Positions 34,675 to 45,402 of a stretch of DNA of 64,000 nucleotides are shown one piece after another; positions within the stretch are counted from its first letter, which is position 1; the number at the start of each line of letters is the position of its first letter. The DNA comes from Torymus aiolomorphi. Its lineage: Eukaryota > Arthropoda > Insecta > Hymenoptera > Torymidae. The stretch is taken from positions 92,563,800 to 92,627,799 of the forward strand of contig CM070876.1 in the NCBI GenBank assembly GCA_036365515.1, in the 5' to 3' direction. The notes below the pieces were generated by a model, which was given only the letters and a program-made list of their open reading frames with translations, was not told the origin of the DNA and did no database searches. The position numbers were made by a program, and so were the translations under genes.

Positions 34675-35008
34675 TGTTGAGGTTTGGATAATTAATAGTG
34701 TTGAGGTTTGTGGTAAATTAATAGTCCATTGTTTAATAGAGAGAGATAAATATAAAGACTTTATTTAGGTGGCAAGAAAGCCAGTCGGCACGTCCGACTT
34801 ACATCGCAGTTGGAATAGCAAGAAAGTAAGAAACATTCTAACTGCGCTACACTGCTCTCGCGTATCACGCAACTCTCATACAGACATACTGGAGTGGGGA
34901 GACACTCATGTGTGTGTTTCGTCCGCCGTCGCTTGGCAGACGCGCATACCATTGTACCTATCCTCGCGTACAGCGCGCTGCATGTTGAAACATTCACATA
35001 TTCCAACA
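34675..35008 (-). repeat. Copia 3' LTR
   Basis: It begins (minus strand) TGTTGGAATATGTGAATG and ends CCAAACCTCAACA, giving TGTTG...CAACA ends. It matches 39605-39938 throughout as far as I can read. The minus-strand segment CTTTATATTTATC may serve in 3' end formation. Confidence 0.95.
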
Positions 35009-35107
35009 CGCCTCTTTGAATTTTCAACATTATAATTAAATGTTCATTGTTTCATTCATTCATACAATAATTTTAAAGTATCACATCGTTAATAGATTTC
35101 TTTTATT

Positions 35108-38100
35108 TCAAATCACTCTCAACGCTTTTCTATTTTTCAAAAACTTCGTCTTATCTAAACTCTTTGTTAACATATCAGCTAGATTAAATTCTGAGTCTAT
35201 TTTTACAACATCAATTATTCCATTTTCGTAGTTTTCATTAACGTAGTGATACTGCACTTCAATGTGCTTTGAGTTTTTTGTAAAGTTACCAAATTTTGCG
35301 ATTGCAATTGCGCCTGAGTTATCTTCATACATTTTAATTGGTTTATCAAATTTTACGTTAAATGATTCGCATAATAAATTTTTAATGAACAAGATTTCTG
35401 TCACAGCTTCGGACATAGCAGTATATTCTGCAAAAGTAGAACATTTTGTTACTGTACTTTGTTTATGCGTTTTCCAAAAAATTAAGTTTCCATATAATCT
35501 AATTACAAAACCTGTTGTAGATTTTCTATCTACATTATATCCTGCATAGTCAGAATCTACCATACAATCTAATACTTCGCTGTTAACATTATCGTAGTAC
35601 GTTAGCTTTAAATCTTTAGTCTTAAATAAGTATTTCAAAATTCTCAATGCATATTTAAAGTGTCTTTGGTCATAACAACTTTGGTAACAACTTAAATAAT
35701 TAACGCTATATGTTATATCTGGCCTTGTGCCTGTGCTGATATATAATAATTCGCCGATTAAATTTCTGTATTTTATTCTTTCATCTATTTCATTTGCTTG
35801 TTCTAATTTTAGATTACTCTCCATTGGAGTATCGTATAATTTTGCATTTTCAAGGTTGTATTTTATAGCCAAAGATTCGATATATTTCGTTTGACTTAAA
35901 GTCATTTTACCTCTGTCTTCACTATATTCAATATCGATGCCAATATATTGGTTAATTTTGCCCAAATCTTTCATTATAAATCTTTCCATTAAACTTGCTT
36001 TTACTTTGTTTATTTTATTTTTGTCTTTGCAACAAATCAAAAGATCATCTACAAAGACTAGTATATATATTGAATCTTTGCTTGTATTATTTACATATAG
36101 ACAGTAATCATAGTTACTTCTTACAAAATTTAATTTCTCGACATATTCGCTGAAACAATCATACCATGCTCTAGGACTTTCTCTGAGACCATACAGAGCC
36201 TTTTGTAATTCGCAAACTTTATTGTCTCCAGTTTTGTAACCTTTTGGTTCATTAATGTATACTTCTGATTTTACATTGCCATTTGAAAATGCCGTTTCAA
36301 CATCCATTTGTTCTATAAACAAATTATTTTTACAACTGTAAGACAATAAAATTTTCAACGTTTGCATTTTACCTACAGGTGAATAAACATTTTCAACATA
36401 TTCTTTTTGTTGAAATCCTCTTACAACTAATCTCGCTTTATAAGTATCGTTATTTTTCTTTTTATAAACCCATTTAACGTCAATGACTTTTTTATCTTTT
36501 GGCCTTTCAACAATTTGCCATGTGTGATTTTTCTTTAAACTGTTTATTTCGGAATCCATTGCTAGTTGCCATTGTTTATATTCGCTGGAGTTTATCGCCT
36601 CCTCGAATGTATTTGGTACATTTGCATCAATATAATTTACATAAATAAAATGAGTAACTGGATTTCCGTATCTATTTACTGGACTTTTCTTTCTTTGAGA
36701 TTTTCGCGGTATTGTTAGTCTATCTCTGTTTTTGTTGTCTTCGTTATCAGATTCATTACCGTTTACGTTATTCGCATCGATTAATTCAATTTGCTCTCCT
36801 CTACTTTCCCCGAAGGTCGTAGTAGAGTGAGAAGGATATTCAGAACCGCTGTTGTTTGTTTCATTTAATTCTACGTTAATTTCAGAATCACTATTTTCGT
36901 TTTCTAAACAGATTAACTTTATGCTTTCTTCTATTATATCAACATGCCTTGCAGTAATTACTTTATTATTAACTAAGACTTTATAACCGTTTTCAACGTA
37001 TCCTACTAATACACCTAGTTGTGCCTTATTATCCCACTTACTTTTCCTTAGAGCTTCCGGAACTCTTACGAAGACTCTACTTCTGTAAATTTTAAAATTT
37101 TTAACATTTGGCTTTATCCCAAAAAATATTTCATAAGGAGTTTTATTCTCTGACGTATTTGCAATTGTTCGATTTTTTAAGTAAGCTACCGTTTTCATTA
37201 TTTCCGGCCAATATCTTCTATGAATTTTTGCTTCACTCATTAAGCATCTACCTATATCCATTGCTGTTCTATTATATCTCTCCGCTACTCCATTTAATTC
37301 GTGGACGTAGGGTGGACATGTCAATAATTCTATTCCTTTTGATTTTATAAAATCGAGAATTTCGCGATTTAGATATTCTCTACCGTTATCACATTGCACC
37401 CTTTTAATTCTCTTATTAAATTTATTTTCTACTAAATTTACGAATTCAATAAAACAACTTGCAGTTTCTGACTTATTCTTAATGCAAAAGATTCTGGTAC
37501 ATTTGCTATAATCATCAATAAATGTAAGAAAATATTTTTCTCCACCATAGCCAGTAGTACTATGTGGACCATTTAAATCAGTGTGTATTAATTCTAGGAT
37601 TTCTTTCGTTTTTGTTCGATTATTTTCAAACGGTATATTTGCCATTTTACTTTGTATGCAATTTGCACATTTCATATCTATTTTTTCCAATTTATCTGGT
37701 AAACCTTCAACTAATTTATTATTTACTATTTTATTCAAATAATTAAAATTTACATGGCCAAGTGCTCTATGCCATTTTTCTTTATCTGATAATCTTACTG
37801 AATTTACATATTTATCTTTATTTTTATTCGTTAATGCATAACTTTTCAAAGAATACAAATTATCAATTTTATTGGCAATAGCTACTAATTCTCCCGATTT
37901 ATTGTAAATTTTAGCATTACTGTCTCGTGCAGTTATTGTAGCATTTTTAGTTATTCTGGAAAAGCTTAACAAATTTTGCTCAATTCCTTCTACATAATAA
38001 ACATTACTCAAAACAATTTGTTTTTCATTATAATAATTTCTAACTTTGATTTTTATATTACCGACTTTCGTCGCTTTTAACATTTTACCGTCTGGTAATT

Positions 38101-39274
38101 TTACATTTACCGGATCTTTTAAAACTATATACTTCTCAAAATATTTATCGCTTTTAATAATATGGTCTGTGGAACCACTGTCCAATAACCAATTTATTTC
38201 GTTACCTTCGCAACCTCTATTTACGCTATAACCTGTTATGTCCTTTACTTCTGGGCCGCATACTTGTGTTGACCACGTCTCGGATGATGAACTCTGCTGC
38301 TCGTCCGTTGACTTGTTTTGATTTGAACTGCGTCCGCGTCCTCTGCCTCGATTGTAGCATCGTTGGTTTCCACGTTGTCCTCTCGATGATTGGGCACCTC
38401 TGCCTCTGCCGCCTTGTTGGCCTTTCCAACAATCCTTTTGATAATGTCCGACTTTGCCGCAAGTAAAGCACTGTCCGTTTGTCTTTGTTGAGAACGTGCT
38501 TGCATTACTCTTCTTTTCTGAATTAATTTTAACTAAATTCTTTTCTTTGACTTTTGATTTTACGTAATCTACTGTCCTTTCTCTTTCTGGAATGACGTCG
38601 ATAAAGTCACCAATATAGCTATAACTTGCTGGTAATGCTTTGATTAAGTATCGCATTTTCTCAGTTTCATCTATCTTTCCTCCGGCTGCTTTAAATTCGT
38701 TCACCGCTTTCTCAAATTCTACGAAGAATTCTTCAACATTTTCATAATTCTTTAATTTAATATCTTCAATTTTTTCTCGGCATATTATTTGTAATGACGT
38801 GGATTTCGTCACATATAATTTATCCAAATTTGCAATCATTTCATAAGCTGATTTGCACTCACAAACATATTCTAATTGCTTATCTGAAATAGTGCTAATT
38901 AATATATTTCTTGTTTTTAAATATTTTTTCTTCCATTCATCTACTTTATCTGTCTCAGCCCGTTCTCTTTCGGCTTGCTCTTTGCACTCTTTATATTCTA
39001 ATAGAGTCATTAAGCGATATTTCCAACTTGTATAATTTGCACCATCAAAAATGGGAATTACTATATCTTCAATTTTTGCTTGCTTAGCCATCTCGACCTT
39101 TTTTAATTTAATATCTTCGTACACTTTTATTACTTTATTTAGCGTAATTACTTTCTGCACTATTTTCACAAAACGTTTTTCAGCATTCTTTTCCTCAATT
39201 ATTTCTCCGCTTTCATCTTCAACGTCATATAGTATTACTTCTTCTTTGGTTTTTACTTTTCCTTTAGTGTCCAT
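35108..39274 (-). CDS. Copia Gag-Pol polyprotein (1388 aa)
   Basis: A single open frame from the ATG at 39274 encodes, in order: a Gag domain of the copia type (about 60-240), a CCHC zinc knuckle CFTCGKVGHYQKDC (near 268-281), an Arg/Gly/Gln-rich linker, an aspartic protease with LLDSGSTDH (near 364), and the GAG-pre-integrase HRALGHVNFNYL (near 501). The integrase core has Asp in HTDLNGP (near 566), Asp in CDNGREYL (near 628) and Glu in NGVAERYNR (near 664). The reverse transcriptase has FVDDLL (near 1075), and RNase H has DSDYAGY (near 1241), SEA (near 1288) and YEDNSGA (near 1316). All key residues are present, the length is usual for copia, and no stop or frameshift is seen, so the element may be competent. 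Gag and Pol share one frame, as in Drosophila copia. Confidence 0.97.
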   Translation of the reverse strand: MDTKGKVKTKEEVILYDVEDESGEIIEEKNAEKRFVKIVQKVITLNKVIKVYEDIKLKKVEMAKQAKIEDIVIPIFDGANYTSWKYRLMTLLEYKECKEQAERERAETDKVDEWKKKYLKTRNILISTISDKQLEYVCECKSAYEMIANLDKLYVTKSTSLQIICREKIEDIKLKNYENVEEFFVEFEKAVNEFKAAGGKIDETEKMRYLIKALPASYSYIGDFIDVIPERERTVDYVKSKVKEKNLVKINSEKKSNASTFSTKTNGQCFTCGKVGHYQKDCWKGQQGGRGRGAQSSRGQRGNQRCYNRGRGRGRSSNQNKSTDEQQSSSSETWSTQVCGPEVKDITGYSVNRGCEGNEINWLLDSGSTDHIIKSDKYFEKYIVLKDPVNVKLPDGKMLKATKVGNIKIKVRNYYNEKQIVLSNVYYVEGIEQNLLSFSRITKNATITARDSNAKIYNKSGELVAIANKIDNLYSLKSYALTNKNKDKYVNSVRLSDKEKWHRALGHVNFNYLNKIVNNKLVEGLPDKLEKIDMKCANCIQSKMANIPFENNRTKTKEILELIHTDLNGPHSTTGYGGEKYFLTFIDDYSKCTRIFCIKNKSETASCFIEFVNLVENKFNKRIKRVQCDNGREYLNREILDFIKSKGIELLTCPPYVHELNGVAERYNRTAMDIGRCLMSEAKIHRRYWPEIMKTVAYLKNRTIANTSENKTPYEIFFGIKPNVKNFKIYRSRVFVRVPEALRKSKWDNKAQLGVLVGYVENGYKVLVNNKVITARHVDIIEESIKLICLENENSDSEINVELNETNNSGSEYPSHSTTTFGESRGEQIELIDANNVNGNESDNEDNKNRDRLTIPRKSQRKKSPVNRYGNPVTHFIYVNYIDANVPNTFEEAINSSEYKQWQLAMDSEINSLKKNHTWQIVERPKDKKVIDVKWVYKKKNNDTYKARLVVRGFQQKEYVENVYSPVGKMQTLKILLSYSCKNNLFIEQMDVETAFSNGNVKSEVYINEPKGYKTGDNKVCELQKALYGLRESPRAWYDCFSEYVEKLNFVRSNYDYCLYVNNTSKDSIYILVFVDDLLICCKDKNKINKVKASLMERFIMKDLGKINQYIGIDIEYSEDRGKMTLSQTKYIESLAIKYNLENAKLYDTPMESNLKLEQANEIDERIKYRNLIGELLYISTGTRPDITYSVNYLSCYQSCYDQRHFKYALRILKYLFKTKDLKLTYYDNVNSEVLDCMVDSDYAGYNVDRKSTTGFVIRLYGNLIFWKTHKQSTVTKCSTFAEYTAMSEAVTEILFIKNLLCESFNVKFDKPIKMYEDNSGAIAIAKFGNFTKNSKHIEVQYHYVNENYENGIIDVVKIDSEFNLADMLTKSLDKTKFLKNRKALRVI

Positions 39275-39590
39275 TTACCACATGTATAACCTCAAATTTC
39301 CACGTGCTCTATTCTTGCACCGTGCAGCGTGCTTCATACAAGAAATCTAATCTGCTCGCATCGGCTTGAATTATTCATAAATTTTTCAAAATTCTTTCTT
39401 CTATCACTTATAGACATATTCCACTATGTATTCACACTTGTATTTTTCTTACTTTTGCACTTTTCCTTCAATATTTTTCACAGTTAATTTTTCGCGAGCC
39501 ATGTGCCTTTTTATTTCTACGGCAAGGCTGCCCCAATACTGGCCGAGGCTTGTATTGAGTCAGAGGCTTTTTTCATTTACTTACAAACCA

Positions 39591-39604
39591 CTGACCTGCT
39601 ACCA
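39591..39604 (-). promoter_or_regulatory. Copia primer-binding site
   Basis: Immediately inside the 5' LTR the minus strand reads TGGTAGCAGGTCAG. The first nine bases match the complement of the 3' end of animal initiator Met tRNA, a usual copia primer; the match fails after that. Confidence 0.65.
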
Positions 39605-39938
39605 TGTTGAGGTTTGGATAATTAATAGTGTTGAGGTTTGTGGTAAATTAATAGTCCATTGTTTAATAGAGAGAGATAAATATAAAGACTTTATTTAGGT
39701 GGCAAGAAAGCCAGTCGGCACGTCCGACTTACATCGCAGTTGGAATAGCAAGAAAGTAAGAAACATTCTAACTGCGCTACACTGCTCTCGCGTATCACGC
39801 AACTCTCATACAGACATACTGGAGTGGGGAGACACTCATGTGTGTGTTTCGTCCGCCGTCGCTTGGCAGACGCGCATACCATTGTACCTATCCTCGCGTA
39901 CAGCGCGCTGCATGTTGAAACATTCACATATTCCAACA
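39605..39938 (-). repeat. Copia 5' LTR
   Basis: Same sequence as 34675-35008, upstream of the polyprotein on the minus strand. The 330 bases between this LTR and the ATG at 39274 form the leader. Confidence 0.95.
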
Positions 39939-39943
39939 AAAAC

Positions 39944-41204
39944 ATTGCAAGGGGGTGTATTGGATTGGGTATCAATAAACGGCAGTACTATCTGCCATTT
40001 AAGATTAAACCCGGTTATAATTTTCTTTATGCTTAAAAATCTTTAGAACCCTTCCTGGATCCTTTCCCGTATTAGGTTATCGTGTGTATGGCATGTATGG
40101 GCGCGCCATACTAAGGAAAACGTGTATCAGAGGTCTTTCTAAACGGACTGGGATGATAGATGCCCAAGGGCGGGGTCCAAATAATTATTGTGTCAGTGAC
40201 ACAAGTTACGTCTTGCTCGTATAAGCAAACGTAACCTAAAACCAATATTCCAGGTTTAATCAGAGAAAAACCAATTGTCGACTAGGAAGCACGGTTTATT
40301 GATTAAACTTATTCAATTTGAAGTCAAATATGAAGAATATTTCATAATTATATTCATCAATTAGTTCTTAATATCCAAAATCCCATTAGAAATAATTGAT
40401 GCGATAGCTTCATGTTTTGATTTTGGCATAACGAGCTGAATTTATCTTGCCTATCTTCTGAATCCTGCTCGTCTTTTATCGAGAAATGGCTCCATTCCAT
40501 TGTTAAAAAATTAGCTGTAAAACACAAAACATTTAGTTAGTCACAAATAAAAAATGTCAACTGTCACCGATTACGAAATAAAGGTTTTTGTTGTCTGCTG
40601 TTATTATGTTCTGAACAGGTGGTCTAATCGATTCGACTGTAGTCAATGAAAGAATCGATAGTGTATAGTTCAATTAAAAGTATAGAGATGGCACCACTTG
40701 CACATCAACTGTGGATTCCATTGTTAAGAAGGTTGGTATACGTATAGTAGGTTATGTGGATTATACCTTATGCTTCATCAAAATATATGATAATATCATT
40801 TGTTGACATTCTGTGTGTTTCATTTTTTATAATTTTAAAATGAAAAAAATTATTTTTGTTATTAAATTATGGGCAATTTGATGATAACGAAGTAAATCAT
40901 ATTATTATATTTTTTTTTATGTTGTGTAAAATAATTTTTTGTTTGTTGATTTAAATGTATAAATACAATAATTAAAAAAATTTCTGCTTAGGAAATTAAA
41001 AAAAAAATTATTACATGATTAATAATATGTAATTTCCAATATTAATCTAATTTTTATCTAATCTGCAATGCATTAAAATGTTTTTTTTTTTTTATTATTT
41101 CAAGATTATTGGAAGATTATTTAATACATATAAAACAATTTTCAATTTAAAATATATGTATTTACAGAGAAAATATAAATTGCGCAGCGGATAATAAACA
41201 TTCC
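39944..41204. other. Gene-free stretch
   Basis: No gene is supported. Positions 40180-40240 contain two small dyads (TTGTGTCAGTGACACAA and GTTACGTCTTGCT/AGCAAACGTAAC). The rest is AT-rich. The pre-insertion sequence on the right of copia continues that on its left through AAAAC. Confidence 0.45.
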
Positions 41205-42899
41205 TGAAGAATAATTCACATTTTGAAGGATAGTACATGTCATAAAAACAACAGAAGCAGAAAGACGAACGACACCAAGAGCACTTGCTAAACTGAAGAG
41301 AGCCACATGAACATTTATTGAGTCTTCTTCCTGGAAAGCAGACTTCCTTGACATTCACAAAAACATCCCTATTAGTGATGAGTTTTGACGCAAACCAAGA
41401 ATACTGGATCATACTTTTAAATATGGGTGCAGACAGTTGATTATGAATCAATGCATGAATTTTGACTGCATCTTCTCTGGTATTTAATTGACGATCTGTC
41501 TGTTTCAAATCTGTACAGTTTTGTAATTTTTTTCACGAAATACTTTATCTGCTTGTACATGTATACATCTAGTGGTTGGCATAGTGGCGTACAACTGGGT
41601 GGAATTATCTTCAGACTACATAAAGATTCTCCATTTTCATTTTTGAAGTCCTCATGTAATGTTTTTTTAGAATGTCCGCTCCATAAATCCAAGATAAGTG
41701 CGAAGTTTTTATTCTCAATATAAGGTTCAATAATATGTTTATTAAATAATAATACCAAATTTGATGACAATTTTCCTGATTTGGAGCATATAATGTAAGT
41801 ATTTGTATATGCATTAGAATACTCATTTATTTTTTTTTCTATTGTTGGTTCAAATGTTCCTGAAACTTCTTGGAGACAAATAAGGACTTTGGGGAGTAGT
41901 TTTCTGGAGGCAGTCACAGAATATTGCACAGTATAAGAGTGAGTGATCTTGTTCAAATTACCAAGATATAGTTTAACTCTTTTTTCTCCAATGTGTTCAA
42001 GTGTTCGTAGTACAGTTACCCTGTACTCACAGCATATTTGATCAGTATTGATGACTAAATCTAAATTAGTAGAGGATATTAGACTCCTAATTTCAGCTCT
42101 AAATTCTGCTGTAGTACGTTCAATTTCTTCAAATGATCTACGCTCTGTCTGTCTGATGTATTTAGTTACTCTTCACCGGCTTATGTGGAATTCCTTTTTA
42201 AAGTGATTTATCCGAGCAGGAGAAGCTGTAAACTCAAGTGACATGACAGGAAATTGCATAGCTCTCTGTAGAGCCCATGTTCGGAGATCTTCTGTTTCTA
42301 CATTCTTTTCTTTCTCGAGATTCTACAAACCTATCATATATCCACTTTTTAATGGCTTGCATTTGATCGTACCAGGTACCACCCTTGATAATTTCTCTGT
42401 TCTATCTTGACAGCTCATCTAGTCTTGGCACGAATTTACGTCCATGGACTTTCATCTTGCTGTAACTCCAATTCGGGTGCTCTCTTTTTAAATTGACTAT
42501 CTCAATCTTTTTTTCAAGTGGTACAATATAATATTTTGATTTTTTTTTTCAGGCTCGTAGTCAGAACTTGTCTCACTTGATCCAGTTTCGGATTCTATAA
42601 AAAAAGTAATATCCATTAATATGTGCAGTATTTTTTAACATGTACAATATTGAATTTGAACAATTTAATTATGTTTTTTTGTAAATGTGAAACTGAAGAT
42701 TTTAATTACAATTGGTACATCAATAAATTGATTAGTTTTAAAATTATATTTCAAATAATTAATAAAATGTTCTTACCAGAAGAGGCATTATTCTCTGAAG
42801 TTGAGCCAGAAGCGGTGGTCTCACAAAGCACGTTATCTGCTTCACTAGCTTCATCTCAATCGACGAGTTCGCAACTTTTCACAAGTTTAATGTTTTCTA

Positions 42900-43546
42900 T
42901 GATAAGAAACGATGGTGAGGATCAACCCAGGTACACAAAAAAACACTTTAATTTTTCATTTTCAAAACCACAACGTTTCGCTAGTTAGTTTTATAGCCTC
43001 ATCAGGTAATCATTTATTTAAAATATAGTTATTATCATCGTGGGTATTTTTAAGAGCCAGAAGCTCTACGTCCTATTACAAAAGCTACATCGCTAACCGA
43101 CCCTAGGTATCAACCCAGGCACACAAAAAAACACTTTAACTTACAAAAGCTATTACAAAAGCTACATCGCCAACCGACCCTAGGTATCAACCCAGGTACA
43201 CAAAAAAACACTTTAACTTTCCATTTTCAAAACCACAACGTTTCGCTAGTTAGTTTTCTAGCCTCATCAGGTAATCATTTATTTAAAATATAGTTATTAT
43301 ACCGACCCTAGGTCGGTTGGCGATGTAGCTTTTGTAATAGGATGTAGAGCTTCTGGCTCTTAAAAATACCCACGATGATAATAACTATATTTTAAATAAA
43401 TGATTACCTGATGAGGCTAGAAAACTAAGTAGCGAATCGTTGTGGTTTTGAAAATGGAAAGTTAAAGTGTTTGTGTACCTAGGTTGATCCTCACCATCGT
43501 TTCTTATCATTGAAATTATTATGGAGGATAGATATAATAGTAATTA
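42900..43546. mobile_element. Penelope-like insertion made of terminal repeats in direct and inverted order
   Basis: The 14-bp sequence TTTAATGTTTTCTA flanks the insert on both sides (42886-42899 and 43547-43560). The insert contains a forward unit (42905-43108), a shortened forward unit (43108-43186), another forward unit (43187-43298) and an inverted unit (43300-43510), with the dyad ACCGACCCTAGGTCGGT at 43301-43317. Each full unit carries CTGATGAG and GAAACG around a small hairpin, a pattern usual in Penelope-like terminal repeats, where hammerhead-ribozyme-like motifs occur. The long variable target duplication fits target-primed retrotransposition. No RT gene is present. Confidence 0.6.
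43236..43276 (-). ncRNA. Hammerhead-ribozyme-like motif (best copy)
   Basis: The minus strand reads CTGATGAG (43270-43263), then a perfect 5-bp hairpin GCTAG/CTAGC, then GAAACG. Parallel copies lie at 43005-42974 (minus) and 43408-43438 (plus, with GAAT in place of GAAA). The hairpin is one base out of the standard register for stem II, and the base at the expected cleavage position appears to be G, so self-cleavage is doubtful. I label it only as hammerhead-like. Confidence 0.3.
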
Positions 43547-43712
43547 TTTAATGTTTTCTATTTGCTCAATTAATACATCAGCTAACTCTTTTCGTAAATT
43601 TCGAGCATAATCAGACACTGACTCACTTGGATCACAACTAATAAAAAGCCTTTGGCTTTCAATATTTCAAAAAAAATAAAAACACAAAATTAAATATCTC
43701 GTTCTCTTCCAT

Positions 43713-44178
43713 TTTAAGAAAACTTGATCAAATAAAAAAATTAAGAAATAGATCAAAAATGTATACATCGAATAAAATACAATTAAAAAAATCAATAGAT
43801 CAAATAAATAAAGTATAATTAATTTCAAATTTCTGAAAAACAATCTATGAATAAAAATGATTCGAAAAAAGTATGTGATAAAATTATATCAATAAATAAA
43901 TAAATAAATATAATAAGTAAGAAAATAATAGAATATGAAAATATTAATTAAAATATATAAAAGAAAAAGAAAATATAAAGTATTATAGAAAGAATAAAAG
44001 ATTTATAAGGTGCCTTTGCTTTTTAATATCTACTCGCTCAATGCTACAATTATTGTAAACGACTAATTAGGGAAAACAATTTTTAAAAATTCGCTTATAG
44101 AACGATGATCTCAACCGCGTCAAACAGATGTCGCTCAAGTCAATATATTTACATCGTTCTATAAACGGTGTTCTATAT
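43713..44178. other. Gene-free A-rich stretch
   Basis: A/T-rich with AAATAAAT runs; nothing recognised. The last 100 bases (ATAGAACGATG and CATCGTTCTATAAACGG, an inverted pair) directly precede the gypsy LTR. Confidence 0.45.
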
Positions 44179-45383
44179 TGTAACGGGCGCCGATATAAGA
44201 CATGAATAATCACGGATACAGCGCTGCGAAATTTGAATTTCACGCACTTGCACGTATCGTGATCATTAGCGCAGCGCGCGGCGCGCGACCAAGGCAAACG
44301 GGAAAGAAGACGAAGCTGCCGCCCCGCTCGAGGAAAAGCGACGCCGCGGCCATTGTTGTTCTCCGCACGTCCCGAGTGCGATGCGTCTCATGAGTCTTCG
44401 CGTGTTTGAGAGTGTCCGCGTGTGTGTGTCGCACCTCCACAACTGCAACCGCCGAAGTCGCCGCACCGCCACCCCGTGAGAATGAGAGAGATAGGAAGTG
44501 ACGAGCGCAGGGGAGCGAAAGATGGAGAGCGGTTCGCCCGGGCACCTTCCCTGCCAACGGCGGCACGGCAGTGAGAGCGAGAGAGGCAGCGACCGCTCCA
44601 CACTGTTGAAGAGAGAGAGAGAGAGAGACCGAGCGTGCGACAAGGCTGGCCAGCCAAGCGTAAGTCCTCTTTTGTAGATCTGCGTGATTGTAGCGAGTGA
44701 GCGAGTGAGCGGGGGAGCGGCCCCGCCACCATACCTGCCACCGCTTGCGCAGCAGCCACGTGCGTGCGAAACCCTGACCTCGTGGGGAGGTTAGGTCGGT
44801 GGCACCTGTCGTCGGCGTCACCAAGCCTCGGCCTGCGCATTTATCATGTTAGTATTGTTCGGGAGCCGCTCCCCTTAGCGCAACTAACTGTCGGAATAAT
44901 AAACCCTTTTATTTTATATTAATCAGTTGAGTCACGCGTTATCATTTAGTAACCTAACCTATGCATGATTCCGAATACCGCCTTCTACCCTTTACAGCAA
45001 CTGCAGCTCGTCGCAGGCATCGCCTCCTGGAGGCACATCGGTAGCGGGGGTAAGTAACTTTCAAGTCGCTGAGGTTAGAACAGCGGCGTTGTACTGGCAA
45101 GACCGGCTGCACAGGTAAGGCTAGTTCATAGCTAGGAGCCGGTAGTCCGCGGGCAGCAGTTGGCAGCAGTGACAGCGCGCAGCGCCGGCTCTGGTAGAAA
45201 GCGGCTTAGGCTTTCTACAATAGAAGCCGGGTGCGTCTGTCCGTTACCTGTGCCACTGCGCGTCTTGCCGGCCAACAGGGGATTCTACAACGGCGAGTCG
45301 CTCGGGCAGATAGTACGCCCGTATATTACCCCGCGAACCCCCGAGAGGGATTATTACCCTCTTCCTAACTGCACCCCGTTACA
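44179..45383 (+). repeat. Gypsy-type 5' LTR
   Basis: It starts TGTAACGGGC and ends CACCCCGTTACA, giving inverted TGTAACGGG/CCCGTTACA ends. Length is 1205 bp, with a GC-rich U3-like region containing (GA)n, a polyadenylation signal AATAAA at 44898-44903 and a GC-rich end. The primer-binding site follows two bases later. No second LTR copy is found in the window, so the element is truncated on the right. Opposite-strand Ser/Arg-rich open frames here are compositional. Confidence 0.75.
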
Positions 45384-45385
45384 AC

Positions 45386-45402
45386 TGGCGCCCATTAACG
45401 TG
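45386..45402 (+). promoter_or_regulatory. Gypsy primer-binding site
   Basis: TGGCGCCCATTAACGTG lies two bases after the LTR end. TGGCGCCC is the usual start of Lys-type tRNA primer sites in LTR elements. Confidence 0.7.

Larger units (their letters stand above)
34675..39938 (-). mobile_element. Complete Ty1/copia retrotransposon
   Basis: Two 334-bp LTRs, which I read as identical, flank a single intact polyprotein gene on the minus strand. The five bases AAAAC occur just outside both LTRs (34670-34674 and 39939-39943), a perfect target duplication. The primer-binding site and a purine-rich AAAGAGGCG next to the 3' LTR are present. Identical LTRs, a perfect duplication and an open frame indicate a recent insertion, probably the youngest in the window. 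Confidence 0.95.
41205..43712 (-). pseudogene. Tigger/pogo-type DDE_1 transposase gene with an intron, decayed
   Basis: Read from a possible ATG at 43712 downward. Exon 1 contains DPSESVSDYARNLRKELADV (43650-43580) and ends at a GTAAGA donor (42776). A 182-bp intron (42595-42776) ends in TTTTTTATAG. Exon 2 contains IEIVNLKREHPNWSYSKMKV, a CENP-B-like helix-turn-helix region (RTWALQRAMQFP, then FKKEFHISR), VINTDQICC with the first Asp, ILDLWSGHSKKTL with the second Asp, and IIPPSCTPLCQPLDV with the third Asp. The C-terminal tail REDAVKIHALIHNQL ends in a Cys-rich KCSCGSLQFSKCSWC motif. There are frameshifts in the A10 run near 42550 and near 41510, and several stops. A Penelope-like insert (42900-43546) splits exon 1. 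DDE_1 assignment rests on these motifs and is fairly secure; the start is not. Confidence 0.75.

Noticed and set aside
44240..44840. Open frames of 125-194 codons on the minus strand
   Set aside because: They lie antisense within the gypsy LTR and overlap one another; Ser/Leu/Arg-rich composition follows the (GA)n and GC-rich sequence.
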